From: Anomaloglossus baeobatrachus | Lineage: Eukaryota > Chordata > Amphibia > Anura > Aromobatidae | Length of the DNA stretch: 64,000 nucleotides | Direction: 5' to 3' | Assembly (NCBI RefSeq): GCF_048569485.1 | Contig: NC_134354.1 | Span: 84,419,664-84,483,663 of the forward strand | In this document: positions 46,357-57,200 of the stretch, one piece after another | Layout of the letters: the number at the start of each line of letters is the position of its first letter | Numbering within the stretch: the first letter of the stretch is position 1 | Program-made: the position numbers and the translations under genes | Notes under the pieces: generated by a model | Told to the model about the DNA's origin: nothing | What the model saw: only the letters and a program-made list of their open reading frames with translations | Databases searched by the model: none

Positions 46357-46432
46357 ACAGTCATGGCCAAAAGTCTTAGCACCCTTGAAGTTGTTCTAGA
46401 AAATGAAGTATTTCCCTCAGAAAAGTAATTAT
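46357..46432. mobile_element. Tc1-like terminal repeat fragment
   Basis: CAGTCATGGCCAAAAGTCTT, then GCACCCTTGAAGTTGTTC, is the characteristic end of a Tc1 family abundant in fish and frogs. Only the terminus remains. Confidence 0.6.
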
Positions 46433-46673
46433 ATACCATCTACATCGCCTGCCCCTCTCCATAATGCACCTTCTACATCGCCCCTCTCCATAACACCATA
46501 ACACATCACCTACACCGCCTCTTTCCATGATACACGCTCTACACCTCCCTGCTCAATAATACACGCTCTACACCGCCTCTCGCTCCATAATATACCCTCT
46601 ACACCTCCCAGCTCCATAACGCCCCTCCACCACCCCCGGCGATCGTCCCGCTCCTGTCTTCGGCTCACAGATC

Positions 46674-48060
46674 GATTATCTGTCTCCTTATGATAGATCA
46701 CTAATGTCTGATTGGTCAGGGTCTGGCACCCCAGCCAATTGCCTGTTCTAAGTGCCGTGCCAGTGGTGGCCAGAAGTGCTCAGTTCCGGATCTGCTCCGT
46801 ATTCTGATAGTGGCAGTAGCCTACTATTAAAATCAATGAGGCGGATGTGCAGTACCCGGCTGCGGATGACTCGCCCACCCCAGGGCTTTGGGACACCTGG
46901 TGTCGGGCCGGACTAGTCTGGGGGTAGTCAGTGGTGGCGTGGGTCAACTAATATGGCAGTTGTGGGGGTGGTAACTTTAATTAAAGTTTGTGGAAGTATT
47001 CATGACGCCCCTGTGGATTGCGGCTATAGAGCCGCCGCTGCTGGATGAGACCTCCGGGGCTGATGGATTAGCAGCTGGGATGGTTCTGCTCCCCACAGGT
47101 GGAGCGGTACCCCGGGGCAGCCGTTGGTGCTTATTAAAGTCTATGGTGCTTTGGAAATGGTGCAGGGCTAATCAGGACAGCGAAAAGAACTGACAAACAA
47201 CAGTCTCTTTACCTTCTTTTCTTTTACTTTGGAACAGTCCAGTCCTGGGAGACCGTCACAGGTGGTGAAGGGGATCCGGTCGGCCTGGAAGTACCTGGGG
47301 GTGATCTCCTTGGCCAGTCGAGTATTGAGGCCTACTGCCTGTTCTTCCTTTTGCTTCTACAGGACCCTGCACTCTGGGTTTAGCAATGGCCCTCTTACTG
47401 CTGGGACCGGTGGTACGTCCCTTTCTCGTAGGTTAGGCTGCGCAGGCCCTCTCTGATGCTTCCCTGCTGGAGTCCACACCGGGCCCTGGTGATGCAGCTG
47501 TACCTTCAGGTTGTTTTGGGGGCCAGGAGACCTACAGTCCTCCTGCCCTTCGGATTCGGTTACTGGGGGATCTAACACCCTGGCAACCACAGACTCTGAT
47601 GTCTAATTTTTGGTGTGTTCTTTTGAGGCGAACAGGTTCTAACCTGTTCTCTCCTAGAATCTTCTCTCCGTGCCTTGCTACGGCTTCTGCTTCTTCTGGG
47701 TTGAGCTAGCCTAGCTCCAAACCCCAGCTCACAAGACCGTCTACTTAGCTCCTCTCTCCTTGAACTTCCCTAACAGACTACCTAACTCCTTCATCAGGTC
47801 AGAGCTTAAGGAAGTGCTCCCTGGAACTCCAGGTTCAGAGCTCCCTCTGCTGGCCTGAGGGAGAAACGATGTTGAATGTTGATACTTACTGGCCAATAGA
47901 CTTCCCCAATTACCTCCAGGCTCAGCATTAACCCTTTGGAGGGGCAACACTGTTGTGGCGACCAGATCCTGGGGCGCCACACGGACACCATCAGACGACG
48001 GAGCAGATCCAGAAATAAGCATTTCTGGCCACCTGCACCAAGAGCAGCTGATCAGTTACT
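46674..48060. mobile_element. Family C element interrupted by solo LTR (f)
   Basis: 46674-46866 and 47982-48060 match the two halves of 10379-10780: CTAATGTCTGATTGGTCAG, AGTGCTCAGTTCCGG, GGCGGATGTGCAGTACCC and, after the LTR, GCATTTCTGGCCACCTGC. Confidence 0.6.
46867..47981 (-). mobile_element. Solo LTR (f), same family as the complete Ty3/Gypsy element
   Basis: On the minus strand it begins TGTGGCGCCCCAGG and ends GGGCGAGTCA, exactly as the LTRs of 25150-33166. CGGA is duplicated on both sides (46863-46866, 47982-47985). Internally it is more diverged from those LTRs than they are from each other, so it is an older insertion. Confidence 0.88.
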
Positions 48061-48199
48061 ATTGCGCTCTCATAAGAAGCAATGCACAAGTGGGACCATG
48101 GCCTAATGATGACACACAGTCATTATCACAAATACACATTTACATTTAGGTACCTTATAGATGACGTTGTCTCTAGTCATTTCTTTCTTTTCTTTATCT

Positions 48200-49135
48200 T
48201 GTCCTGACGCAATGATGACTATTCACATCTCGTCTCTGTAGATGTCCATCTTCTCCGGTCTTCTGCAGCACATCCCGACACGATGCCCCTAAAAATAGCA
48301 GAATGATTATAATACACCTATTTAAAAATATCTTCCCTACACTGTGCCCCTTAATAAATAATGGCCCCTCTTATTGTGTTCTGTGCACAAAATATCACCC
48401 CATACTGTCCCTCCTATGGTACATGCCCTCCACACTGCCTCTCTTTCTATACTGAGACTACTGTTTACAGTGTCCTTTACACTATGTCCCCTTATACTGC
48501 CCAGTCTTTATACTGTGCCCTCATCATACTCCCCCTCCTTGCTATGACCTCACACTGTCCTCCCATTCTGCCCCTTCTCCATACCACCCCCCTCCACTAC
48601 CCAGTCTCTATTCTGTGCCTCTCACATTTTTCTCATCCCTTACTGTCTCCGCACTACCTCCTGTGTGTCCATATACTTTTCCCCCTCAGTCCCCATCCTG
48701 CCCACTTGCTTCTCATACTATGTCACTCTTTATTGTGTCCTCAAAATTTATTTCCAGTTCGCTCTTCACCCTCTCTCTCCCCATACATCACCCCTCATCC
48801 TCTGTCCCCCCACGCATCACCCCTCATCCTCTGTTCCCCCATGCATCACCCCTCATCCTCTCCCCCCTCATGCACCACCCCTCACCCTCTCTCCCCATGC
48901 ATGACCCCTTATCCTCTCTCTCCCCATACTGTGTCCAAAGAAATTTCTCTCTCCCCATCCTCTCTTCCGACCATACTCTGTCCACAGATAGTATGGTGGA
49001 GAGAGGGTGGGGGAGGGACCTGTTTCCATAGATACCCCCTTCTCACCACATACTGTTTCTCTTCCGTGTCTTCAGCTCCACTGGAGCACTTTTCAGCGTC
49101 CTCTACCGCCTCCGCTCTGCGGCCCTGACTTCCGG
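48200..49135. repeat. CT-rich degenerate repeat
   Basis: Irregular repetition of phrases such as CACTGTCCTCC, ATACTGTGCCCTC and, at 48780-48900, CATCACCCCTCATCCTCT about every 30 bp. Long open frames here (up to 255 codons) result from low complexity and are not gene-like. Confidence 0.6.
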
Positions 49136-49640
49136 GTCAGCAGTGTGATCAGCTGACCTGGTCACATGACAGCTGTCGCTCTGACCCGGAAGTCAGCACC
49201 AGCGTTAATCAATTGTCCTCGCGTCTGACTGACGGACAGAAGGACAATTGAGCAGTGGGAGCCGCCCACTGCAGATTCTATGAGAGCGGCTGTCTGCACA
49301 CACACATAGAATCTGCAGCCGCGCTCAGAGAATAACTGGCTCCCACTACAGGGCGGCAAACGCAGCCCCCGGGGAGACTTTACACTGCCGCATTAGGCAG
49401 TGCGACAGAGCCCCCCTCACAGTTGCGCCCAGGGTAGATGCAGCGCCAGCACCTCCACCTCCCCTAGATACTGGGTATGCAGCGGCATACCTGGTATCTC
49501 CAGCACACGTTGCTAATTTGCATGCGATGCAAATTAGCCACGTGTATAGTGGCAAAAGAACACTGCCGTTTCCTCTGCTGCGGCTGTGACTAGGGGGGGC
49601 CCGGTGAAGAGGGGGGAGGGCCCAGGTGGCCAGGGGCTTA

Positions 49641-51187
49641 GGCTAAGTTCACATTTCCGTTGTTTTGTATCAGTCATATGCGTCAAGCTGACTGACTGAT
49701 GCGTTGTACAACGGATGACAAAGAAAAGAATTTCATTGTCGGACTCCGTTGTGTGCGGGAGGGGGCGGAGCCGAGTGGGGGGCGGAGCCAAGCGGGGGGG
49801 GGCGAAGCCAGGCGCTGAGGATGTCAGTGGCATTGCTGCGGTCTCCATGGCTGGGGACAGGTGAGAGTGTGACTGAGTGTTGTGTGTGTGTGTGTGTGTG
49901 TGTGTGAGTGAGTGAGTGTACACATGCGGAGTGCGGGAGGGGGCGGAGCCGAGTGGGGGGCGGAGCCGAGCGGGGGGGGGGGAAGCCAAGCGCTGAGGAT
50001 GTCAGTGGCATTGCTGCGGTCTCCATGGCTGGGGACAGGTGAGAGTGTGAGTGAGTGTTGTGAGTGAGTGAGAGTGTGTGTGTGTGTGTGAGTGAGTGTA
50101 CACATGCGGAGTGCGGGAGGGGGCGAAGCCGAGCGGGGGGCGAAGCCAGGCGCTGAGGATGTCAGTGGCATTGCTGCGGTCTCCATGGCTGGGGACAGGT
50201 GAGAGTGTCAGTGAGTGTTGTGAGTGAGTGAGAGTGTGTGTGTGAGTGAGTGTACACATGCGGAGTGCGGGAGGGGGCGGAGCCGAGCGGGGGGCGGAGC
50301 CAGGCGCAGAGGATGTCAGTGGCAGTGCTGCGGTCTGCATGGCTGGGGACAGGTGAGAGTGTGAGTGAGTGTTGTGAGTGAGTGAGTGTGTGTGTGTGTG
50401 TGAGTGTGTGTGTGAACACATGCGGAGTGCGGGAGGGGGCGGAGCCGAGCGGGGGGCGGAGCCAGGCGCAGAGGATGTCAGTGGCATTGCTGCGGTCTCC
50501 ATGGCTGGGGACAGGTGAGAGTGTGAGTGAGTGTTGTGAGTGAGTGAGTGTGTGTGTGTGTGAGTGTGTGTGTGAGTGAGTGTACACATGCGGAGTGCGG
50601 GAGGGGGCGGAGCCGAGCGGGGGGCGGAGCCAGGCGCAGAGGATGTCAGTGGCAGTGCTGCGGTCTGCATGGCTGGGGACAGGTGAGAGTGTGAGTGAGT
50701 GTTGTGAGTGTGTACATGTGCGGAGTGCGGGAGGGGGCGGGGCCGAGCGGGGAAGTGTCGGCCTCCCTGCACTCGTAACCAGACTAAATATCGGGTAAAG
50801 CAAAGCACCCGATGTTTACCTTGGTTACCCGATATTTATCTTGGTTACGGGCGTACACCGCTTAGCGCTGGCTCCTTGCACCGTAACCAGGGTAAATATG
50901 TGGTAACCAAGCAAAGCTGGTGACGTGTACAGGGAGCTAGAGAGCATGCGCAGCGAAATCCGACGGATTGCACTGCTCAAAAAACGTTATATGCTGCATT
51001 CCTCCCGCCCAGCGGTCAGTCGTTCCACGACTGATCAGTCGGGCGGAGGGTGCAATGCAGCATCATCAGTCACAATCCGCCGCTCATACAAGTCTATGGG
51101 AACAACGGAATCCGCTAAACGGATTCCGTTGTTTACCAGAGCAGCGGATTGTGACTGATACAATTTAATGGAAGTGTGAACCTAGTC
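49641..51187. mobile_element. TTA-flanked foldback element, 1,547 bp
   Basis: TTA lies at 49638-49640 and 51188-51190. The ends GGCTAAGTTCACATTTCC and GACTAGGTTCACACTTCC (mirrored) share the following TGTATCAGTCA. It carries a G-rich tandem block at 49750-50745. No transposase. PIF/Harbinger-type by target duplication. Confidence 0.75.
49750..50745. repeat. G-rich tandem repeat, about 6 units of 130-180 bp
   Basis: Each unit reads roughly GTGCGGGAGGGGGCGGAGCC, GAGCGGGGGGCGGAGCC, GAGGATGTCAGTGGCA, GCTGCGGTCT.CATGGCTGGG, GACAGGTGAGAGTGTGAGTG, then a variable (TG)n/(GTGA)n run and ACACATGCGGA. Unit length varies with the TG/GTGA run. Confidence 0.85.
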
Positions 51188-51639
51188 TTAATAAAGCGAA
51201 GTAATTGTCCCTGGCTCAACCGGGCCCCCTCTCTTCACCGGGTCCCCTACACCAGTCTCACTAGTAATGCCCTGATGGCGGCCCTGCATAGTGCATACAC
51301 ATATCACATAACACAAATAATCAACTACAAACAAAACATTAACATATGTTACGGTTTGCATGTTTATAACATGTTCGAAGATTATGATGCCAAAACGTTA
51401 GGTGTTTCCATTATTTTGTCCAACCCCTGTATATATATTTATATATATGAGGAAAGATCTGTGTTAGGTTTACAATTTGTCACCAGCACTAATTTGTAAT
51501 AAATGTCACAATCTAGAAATAGGGAAACAATATCATTGAATCAACATCTACATAAAAGACTTTATAGTAACAGAACAGCAGGAAACAACAAAAGTAACAA
51601 ACAAGTCATACAAAACTTCAAGACGAAGCAACAAACAGA

Positions 51640-52133
51640 AGGAATGTGAGTGTATGACAAGCATGCTGACAAGTCCGCACACACTGTCTGCAGACAGCAG
51701 CTGGGGGCTCCTGGGCTGGAGCATGGGGGTCACACTGGCTGCTGTCTGCACACCCCCTCCAGAATGTGGTCAGGGCTCTGCTGCCAGGGTTCTGGGCACA
51801 GCAGTGAGTCACTGGGTCTCCTCACACTTTCCCCAGCACACAGCTGCAGCTGCACCTCCTCCCTGTGTGTACAGGGGCAGGGCCAAGGAGCAGGCTGCAG
51901 AGGAGGACAGCCCTAGGAGTGCTGTGTTATTAGTCCCTTTCCTCCCTGCCAGGTCACATCTCATGATCTCAGGCTCCTCACTTGTTCCTGGTGAAGCAGC
52001 ATGGAGTGACTCCTGGATCCTGAGCCTCTCATGCACCCTGAAAACTTTTACAAAGTTTGGCTGTAACCCAGCTCTGTCCCTATGTCACTACATCTAGTCA
52101 GCACATTGGAAAGTCCTCGTTGATCTCCAGGAC
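51640..52133 (+). promoter_or_regulatory. Possible 5' region of a host gene
   Basis: Non-repetitive, less AT-rich sequence directly upstream of the candidate exon. No TATA box or CpG island was evident. The call rests only on position and on the contrast with surrounding repeats. Confidence 0.25.
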
Positions 52134-52561
52134 ATGAGCACTCGCAGGAGACCAGGCACCTGGCAGGACGAGGTAGCTAGGAGCTTCTCCAGGCTCTTTT
52201 CCAGGACATCATCCCAGGAGAAAGAGGAGGAAAGTAGCAAAGATCCAGGTGAGGACCAGGACAAAGGTGACAGGAGCTTGTCCAGGCTTTTCTTCAGAAG
52301 TTCATCCCAGGAGAAGAAGGATGGAAATGACAGGACAGAGCATGGAGAGGAGCAGGAGAGAAGTCACAGCCCATCCAGACTCTTCTTCAGGAAGATAACC
52401 CAGGAGGGCAAGGGGGTCAATGACAACGTCTCCCCTGCCAAGGGGACTAAAGAGGAGCAGGACAGGTCCAAGGGCTTCTCCAGACTCTTCACCAAGACAT
52501 CTTCTCAGGAAAAGGAGGAGGAGAATGACAGCTCCAGAGGTGCAAGGGAGGACCAGAGCAG
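52134..52561 (+). CDS. Possible first coding exon of an unrecognised host gene
   Basis: ATG at 52134 (G at -3) opens a frame that stays open to a donor-like CAG|GTACAG at 52561/52562; translated past it, the frame would stop at 52590. About 142 codons would be exonic, ending in phase 2. The protein starts MSTRRRPGTWQDEVARSFSR and has four imperfect ~30-residue repeats built on SxSRLFxRxSSQEKEE (from about residues 16, 47, 77 and 110), separated by acidic, charged stretches. It looks intrinsically disordered, with no signal peptide or membrane segment. Regular internal repeats, a good start context and placement in repeat-poor sequence favour a real exon. I do not recognise the family. No downstream exon was found in the window. 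Confidence 0.45.
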
Positions 52562-53341
52562 GTACAGCTTCTTTACTATCTATTTCCCTTAATGTTTATT
52601 ATATCATCACCTCCATTGTTATTATAGTTGATGTTGTTATATCGTTTTACATTATTATTTCCAGCATTGTTCTTTCTTTTCCTTTCCTAATTACTTTGGG
52701 CATCCAATATAAAACCAATTTTGCAGCGATTATAGGTTTTTATAGTAATGGGATGACGGTGGGAGGATCTCCCCTCCCAGGTGGTTACGAGCTTATTTTT
52801 TTTATCTTCTGTACTCCTGATCCTCTCCGTCCCCTCCTGCTTCTGAAGTGACTTGCACTGATTTGTATACAACTTTTGTGATCCTACAGTAATTTATGAG
52901 GAAATTACCAGCAATTCAGTGTTACTATAATGTGTCCTGTACTGATTTTGTAGATAATGGGATTGTAGGACGTAGAGAAGGAATTTTAGGTTCCCACCGT
53001 CCTCCTGGCGCTGCCCTCGGTAAACATAGGCAGGTTGTATTCTGTAGTCAGCTGATTCACGGGACGGTTTCCATAGAAGGTTGTATATTATTATTTATGG
53101 AATTGCTGGTTATGCCATGAAATGTCCACGAAAATAAAACATAACATTATTAGATTGTTTTTCATCCATAAAGCGACCATGAGTCAGGTATTTCCTTGGT
53201 AATGTGACTTTATGGTGTTAGGAAATATTCAGTGATCAGGGATGGTTTCCAAACTCTGGTGAAGAAAGTTTTGGACACGATGAAGTTACGGCTCATTGAG
53301 ACGTCAGTTTTTCACGTACATGTACAACATGGATAGAACTC
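52562..53341. other. Possible intron sequence, nothing recognised
   Basis: AT-rich sequence following the candidate splice donor. No second exon with a convincing acceptor and open frame was found. Confidence 0.3.
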
Positions 53342-53344
53342 CTA

Positions 53345-53915
53345 GGCCTCTTTCACATGTCTGTGAATTTAATGCACGTGTGACGGTCTGTGGGGCAGGT
53401 CAGTATGTTGGTCCGTGCGTCCATGTGTCCGTGTGTGTGTTCTCCATGTGCTGTCCGTGTGACATCCGGATAGCACATGGGCATCATAAGCTGGTATACT
53501 TACCTGTCCCCGACGCTGCTGTCTCCGGTGCTGCTGTTACTTCCGGGTCCGTGATCAGTGCAGTGAATATTCATGAGCACAATGAACGGGCCCGGAAGTA
53601 ACAGCAGGGGCAGCGACAGCAGCGCCGGAGACAGGTAAGTATAACAATTCTTTATTTCTATGTGACATGTGTTTTTTTTTGTCTGGTAAGTGTCACAATA
53701 ATTTCACATGCATCATATCAGTGTGCGGTCCTTGTGACACCCTTGCTGCCCGAAGAAAACGGACAATTTGCCATGTGGAGCACACAGACACGTGGTCCAT
53801 TTAAAAGCACAAACATGTGCTTAAACCCATTGGATTTAATTGGTCTACGTGTGTCCGTGGTACTTGTGGAAACTGATACCGAACACACCGGAAACACGAA
53901 TGTGTGAAGGAGGCC
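53345..53915. mobile_element. Foldback element, GGCCTCTTTCACA-type, 571 bp
   Basis: The left end GGCCTCTTTCACATG is mirrored by TGTGTGAAGGAGGCC, then TTA (53916-53918; CTA on the left). The centre contains a long inverted pair: TACTTACCTGTCCCCGACGC, CTGCTGTTACTTCCGGG and mirrors. Related to 33983-34463. Confidence 0.7.
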
Positions 53916-53918
53916 TTA

Positions 53919-54199
53919 CATTGTATCATTTATGGAGCGGTTCACTTGCCCGTATTTGTTTTGTGGACAAAGCGATTTGCACCAAAACATGTCCGGTTTT
54001 GATCGCAGTCCTGGGCCAAACTCTCCAATGCAAATCTAAGGATCTGTCAAAAGAAAATAAACAAAAATAGCTTTTGGATGCAATCTGTGTGCCGTAAATG
54101 TATCACTATTTACTAGGACAATCTCCAGAAACCTTCATCTGTATAGAAAAAAAACTGATGGTAAGAACTGCCACACTGACCAAGTACTGAGAAAATCAC
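53919..54199. other. Spacer before the satellite
   Basis: Unremarkable AT-rich sequence. It ends at the left copy of the 13-bp direct repeat that brackets the satellite array. Confidence 0.4.
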
Positions 54200-54212
54200 T
54201 GATTAACAACAG
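54200..54212. repeat. Left direct repeat bracketing the satellite (target duplication)
   Basis: TGATTAACAACAG, identical to 60895-60907. On the right the first three bases (TGA) could also belong to the satellite unit, so the true duplication is 10-13 bp. Confidence 0.75.
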
Positions 54213-57200
54213 TTAGACAATTTGAATATTTCCCAGAGGGGCATTGCAGCTATAAGTCCCCTTACCTGGCAGCCAGACTGGCTTGCAAAGTCTCCTTAAG
54301 GAGAATAGTGTTCCCCCGTGGAATTTTAGGGGCATTGCAGCTATAAGTCCCCTTACCTGGCAGCCAGACTGGCTTGCAAAGTCTCCTTAAGGAGAATAGT
54401 GTTCCCCCGTGGTCCCCACATAGCTTTCTCATGAGCCAGATCAGACACCCCCATACTTTGCACTGACGAGGGGCAAGCACCCCGAAACACCGTGTCTGCA
54501 AATTGGGATTCTGATCTGGCTTATATATCCTGAGTCATATTGCAAAGGATTGTCAAAAATCCACTTGTGACTTTTAGGATCGCTACTTCCAATAGGTGGC
54601 GCTGTGCTAGAGTTTGTCTCCTTTACTGGAGAGACAATTTGAATATTTCCCAGAGGGGCATTGCAGCTATAAGTCCCCTTACCTGGCAGCCAGACTGGCT
54701 TGCAAAGTCTCCTTAAGGAGAATAGTGTTCCCCCGTGGAATTTTAGGGGCATTGCAGCTATAAGTCCCCTTACCTGGCAGCCAGACTGGCTTGCAAAGTC
54801 TCCTTAAGGAGAATAGTGTTCCCCCGTGGTCCCCACATAGCTTTCTCATGAGCCAGATCAGACACCCCCATACTTTGCACTGACGAGGGGCAAGCACCCC
54901 GAAACACCGTGTCTGCAAATTGGGATTCTGATCTGGCTTATATATCCTGAGTTATATTGCAAAGGATTGTCAAAAATCCACTTGTGACTTTTAGGATCGC
55001 TACTTCCAATAGGTGGCGCTGTGCTAGAGTTTGTCTCCTTTACTGGAGAGACAATTTGAATATTTCCCAGAGGGGCATTGCAGCTATAAGTCCCCTTACC
55101 TGGCAGCCAGACTGGCTTGCAAAGTCTCCTTAAGGAGAATAGTGTTCCCCCGTGGAATTTTAGGGGCATTGCAGCTATAAGTCCCCTTACCTGGCAGCCA
55201 GACTGGCTTGCAAAGTCTCCTTAAGGAGAATAGTGTTCCCCCGTGGTCCCCACATAGCTTTCTCATGAGCCAGATCAGACACCCCCATACTTTGCACTGA
55301 CGAGGGGCAAGCACCCCGAAACACCGTGTCTGCAAATTGGGATTCTGATCTGGCTTATATATCCTGAGTCATATTGCAAAGGATTGTCAAAAATCCACTT
55401 GTGACTTTTAGGATCGCTACTTCCAATAGGTGGCGCTGTGCTAGAGTTTGTCTCCTTTACTGGAGAGACAATTTGAATATTTCCCAGAGGGGCATTGCAG
55501 CTATAAGTCCCCTTACCTGGCAGCCAGACTGGCTTGCAAAGTCTCCTTAAGGAGAATAGTGTTCCCCCGTGGAATTTTAGGGGCATTGCAGCTATAAGTC
55601 CCCTTACCTGGCAGCCAGACTGGCTTGCAAAGTCTCCTTAAGGAGAATAGTGTTCCCCCGTGGTCCCCACATAGCTTTCTCATGAGCCAGATCAGACACC
55701 CCCATACTTTGCACTGACGAGGGGCAAGCACCCCGAAACACCGTGTCTGCAAATTGGGATTCTGATCTGGCTTATATATCCTGAGTCATATTGCAAAGGA
55801 TTGTCAAAAATCCACTTGTGACTTTTAGGATCGCTACTTCCAATAGGTGGCGCTGTGCTAGAGTTTGTCTCCTTTACTGGAGAGACAATTTGAATATTTC
55901 CCAGAGGGGCATTGCAGCTATAAGTCCCCTTACCTGGCAGCCAGACTGGCTTGCAAAGTCTCCTTAAGGAGAATAGTGTTCCCCCGTGGAATTTTAGGGG
56001 CATTGCAGCTATAAGTCCCCTTACCTGGCAGCCAGACTGGCTTGCAAAGTCTCCTTAAGGAGAATAGTGTTCCCCCGTGGTCCCCACATAGCTTTCTCAT
56101 GAGCCAGATCAGACACCCCCATACTTTGCACTGACGAGGGGCAAGCACCCCGAAACACCGTGTCTGCAAATTGGGATTCTGATCTGGCTTATATATCCTG
56201 AGTCATATTGCAAAGGATTGTCAAAAATCCACTTGTGACTTTTAGGATCGCTACTTCCAATAGGTGGCGCTGTGCTAGAGTTTGTCTCCTTTACTGGAGA
56301 GACAATTTGAATATTTCCCAGAGGGGCATTGCAGCTATAAGTCCCCTTACCTGGCAGCCAGACTGGCTTGCAAAGTCTCCTTAAGGAGAATAGTGTTCCC
56401 CCGTGGAATTTTAGGGGCATTGCAGCTATAAGTCCCCTTACCTGGCAGCCAGACTGGCTTGCAAAGTCTCCTTAAGGAGAATAGTGTTCCCCCGTGGTCC
56501 CCACATAGCTTTCTCATGAGCCAGATCAGACACCCCCATACTTTGCACTGACGAGGGGCAAGCACCCCGAAACACCGTGTCTGCAAATTGGGATTCTGAT
56601 CTGGCTTATATATCCTGAGTCATATTGCAAAGGATTGTCAAAAATCCACTTGTGACTTTTAGGATCGCTACTTCCAATAGGTGGCGCTGTGCTAGAGTTT
56701 GTCTCCTTTACTGGAGAGACAATTTGAATATTTCCCAGAGGGGCATTGCAGCTATAAGTCCCCTTACCTGGCAGCCAGACTGGCTTGCAAAGTCTCCTTA
56801 AGGAGAATAGTGTTCCCCCGTGGAATTTTAGGGGCATTGCAGCTATAAGTCCCCTTACCTGGCAGCCAGACTGGCTTGCAAAGTCTCCTTAAGGAGAATA
56901 GTGTTCCCCCGTGGTCCCCACATAGCTTTCTCATGAGCCAGATCAGACACCCCCATACTTTGCACTGACGAGGGGCAAGCACCCCGAAACACCGTGTCTG
57001 CAAATTGGGATTCTGATCTGGCTTATATATCCTGAGTCATATTGCAAAGGATTGTCAAAAATCCACTTGTGACTTTTAGGATCGCTACTTCCAATAGGTG
57101 GCGCTGTGCTAGAGTTTGTCTCCTTTACTGGAGAGACAATTTGAATATTTCCCAGAGGGGCATTGCAGCTATAAGTCCCCTTACCTGGCAGCCAGACTGG

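Larger units (their letters stand above)
46142..51286. mobile_element. Large composite element with CAGGGCCGCC ends (hAT-like, tentative)
   Basis: The left end CAGGGCCGCCACTAGG at 46142 is mirrored at the right end by CTGATGGCGGCCCTG (51272-51286), and both flanks carry CATACACA-like words (46134-46141; 51294-51301, offset). Inside lie a Tc1 terminal scrap, a family C element with a solo LTR, a CT-rich degenerate repeat (48200-49000), and a 1,547-bp TTA-flanked element. No transposase was seen. The proposal that one old element spans the region is inference from the ends. Confidence 0.4.

Noticed and set aside
48361-49128. 255-codon frame
   Set aside because: Low-complexity CT-rich degenerate repeat; composition alone keeps it open.
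50002-50808. 268-codon minus-strand frame rich in histidine and threonine
   Set aside because: Product of the (TG)n and G-rich tandem block.
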